This document shows, in pieces, positions 5,749 to 5,968 of a stretch of DNA of 5,968 nt. The notes beneath the pieces were generated by a model. That model saw nothing but the letters and a program-made list of their open reading frames with translations, made no database searches and was not told the DNA's origin. Position 1 is the stretch's first letter, and the number at the start of each line of letters is the position of its first letter. Source of the stretch: Gemmatimonadota bacterium (lineage in GTDB: Bacteria; Gemmatimonadota; Gemmatimonadetes; Gemmatimonadales; GWC2-71-9). The position numbers and the translations under genes were made by a program. Location of the stretch: the NCBI GenBank assembly GCA_029862935.1, contig JAOTWK010000231.1, positions 1 to 5,968 on the forward strand, written 5' to 3'.

Positions 5749-5968
5749 ATGCGCGGCACACCACGGACCACAGTTTACCCCATCATTTTCCTCACGCTGC
5801 TCGGCGCGGCTGCGGCGTGCGTGGACGACATACCGGTGACCTCCCCGGAGGAAGTGACAGAGGAGGAAGTCACTGAACCCGCAGGCAACCGGAGTGTTGT
5901 CGCGTCGGTGACCTGTAGTGCAAGCGTGACCAGGGGCGAGCTCTCGTGCGGGGAGGTCCCGGTGGTGG
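5749..5968 (+). CDS. Exported protein, probable lipoprotein (3' partial)
   Basis: Seventy-three residues are visible before the window ends. The N-terminus MRGTPRTTVYPIIFLTLLG is a short basic region and a hydrophobic core, followed by AAAAC with Cys at residue 24. This resembles a lipobox, although the -3 residue is Ala rather than the usual Leu, so cleavage by signal peptidase I is also possible. An acidic linker follows (TSPEEVTEEEVTEP), then the start of what looks like a beta-rich domain with two Cys ten residues apart (CSASVTRGELSC). The linker is coded by two 15-base near-repeats (5848-5862 and 5863-5877). The start is set by GGAGG eight bases upstream. I do not recognise the family from this fragment. 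It lies 112 bases after the peptide gene, and whether they share a transcript depends on the stem-loop between them. Confidence 0.75.
   Translation, partial: MRGTPRTTVYPIIFLTLLGAAAACVDDIPVTSPEEVTEEEVTEPAGNRSVVASVTCSASVTRGELSCGEVPVV

Noticed and set aside
5522..5839. 105-codon + strand frame overlapping the small peptide gene and the start of the last gene
   Set aside because: It overlaps two better-supported genes that have good ribosome sites. Its product is Arg-rich and low in complexity, and it has no Shine-Dalgarno.

Overview
The window is GC-rich, densely coding bacterial DNA, and every gene I can support lies on the + strand. Three things point to a Gram-negative soil or marine bacterium with a large genome: a large Ser/Thr kinase fused to tetratricopeptide repeats, secreted FN3/IPT modular proteins, and lipoprotein-type export signals. 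This combination is common in Gemmatimonadota, Acidobacteriota and Planctomycetota. I favour a Gemmatimonadota-like host, but that is an impression from family resemblance. No rRNA, tRNA, transposase, CRISPR array or phage gene is visible.

Layout. Positions 3-1079 are the 3' end of a secreted modular protein (FN3, then IPT/TIG, then a PPC-like domain). Thirteen bases later, 1093-3627 encodes an 844-residue membrane Ser/Thr protein kinase with one transmembrane helix and a long array of 42-residue TPR units. Positions 3628-3856 form a 229-base intergenic region with a stem-loop and the first copy of a palindromic repeat. Positions 3857-5347 encode a lipoprotein GH29 alpha-L-fucosidase with a C-terminal discoidin-type domain. 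Its last eight codons and stop lie inside the second copy of the same repeat. After a plausible sigma70-type promoter, 5463-5636 encodes a 57-residue peptide that looks like a RiPP precursor: a lasso-type leader motif followed by a Gly/Thr-rich tail. A strong stem-loop starts seven bases after its stop. Positions 5749 to the window end begin another exported protein, probably a lipoprotein, which is cut by the window edge.

How it may work together. The secreted protein and the kinase could be one transcription unit. The fucosidase is bracketed by the repeats and looks like a separate catabolic unit acting on fucosylated glycans outside the cytoplasm. The peptide gene has its own promoter and is the least ordinary item here. 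No maturation enzyme (RRE/PqqD-like protein, protease, cyclase, radical SAM enzyme) is visible in the window, so its pathway is unproven.
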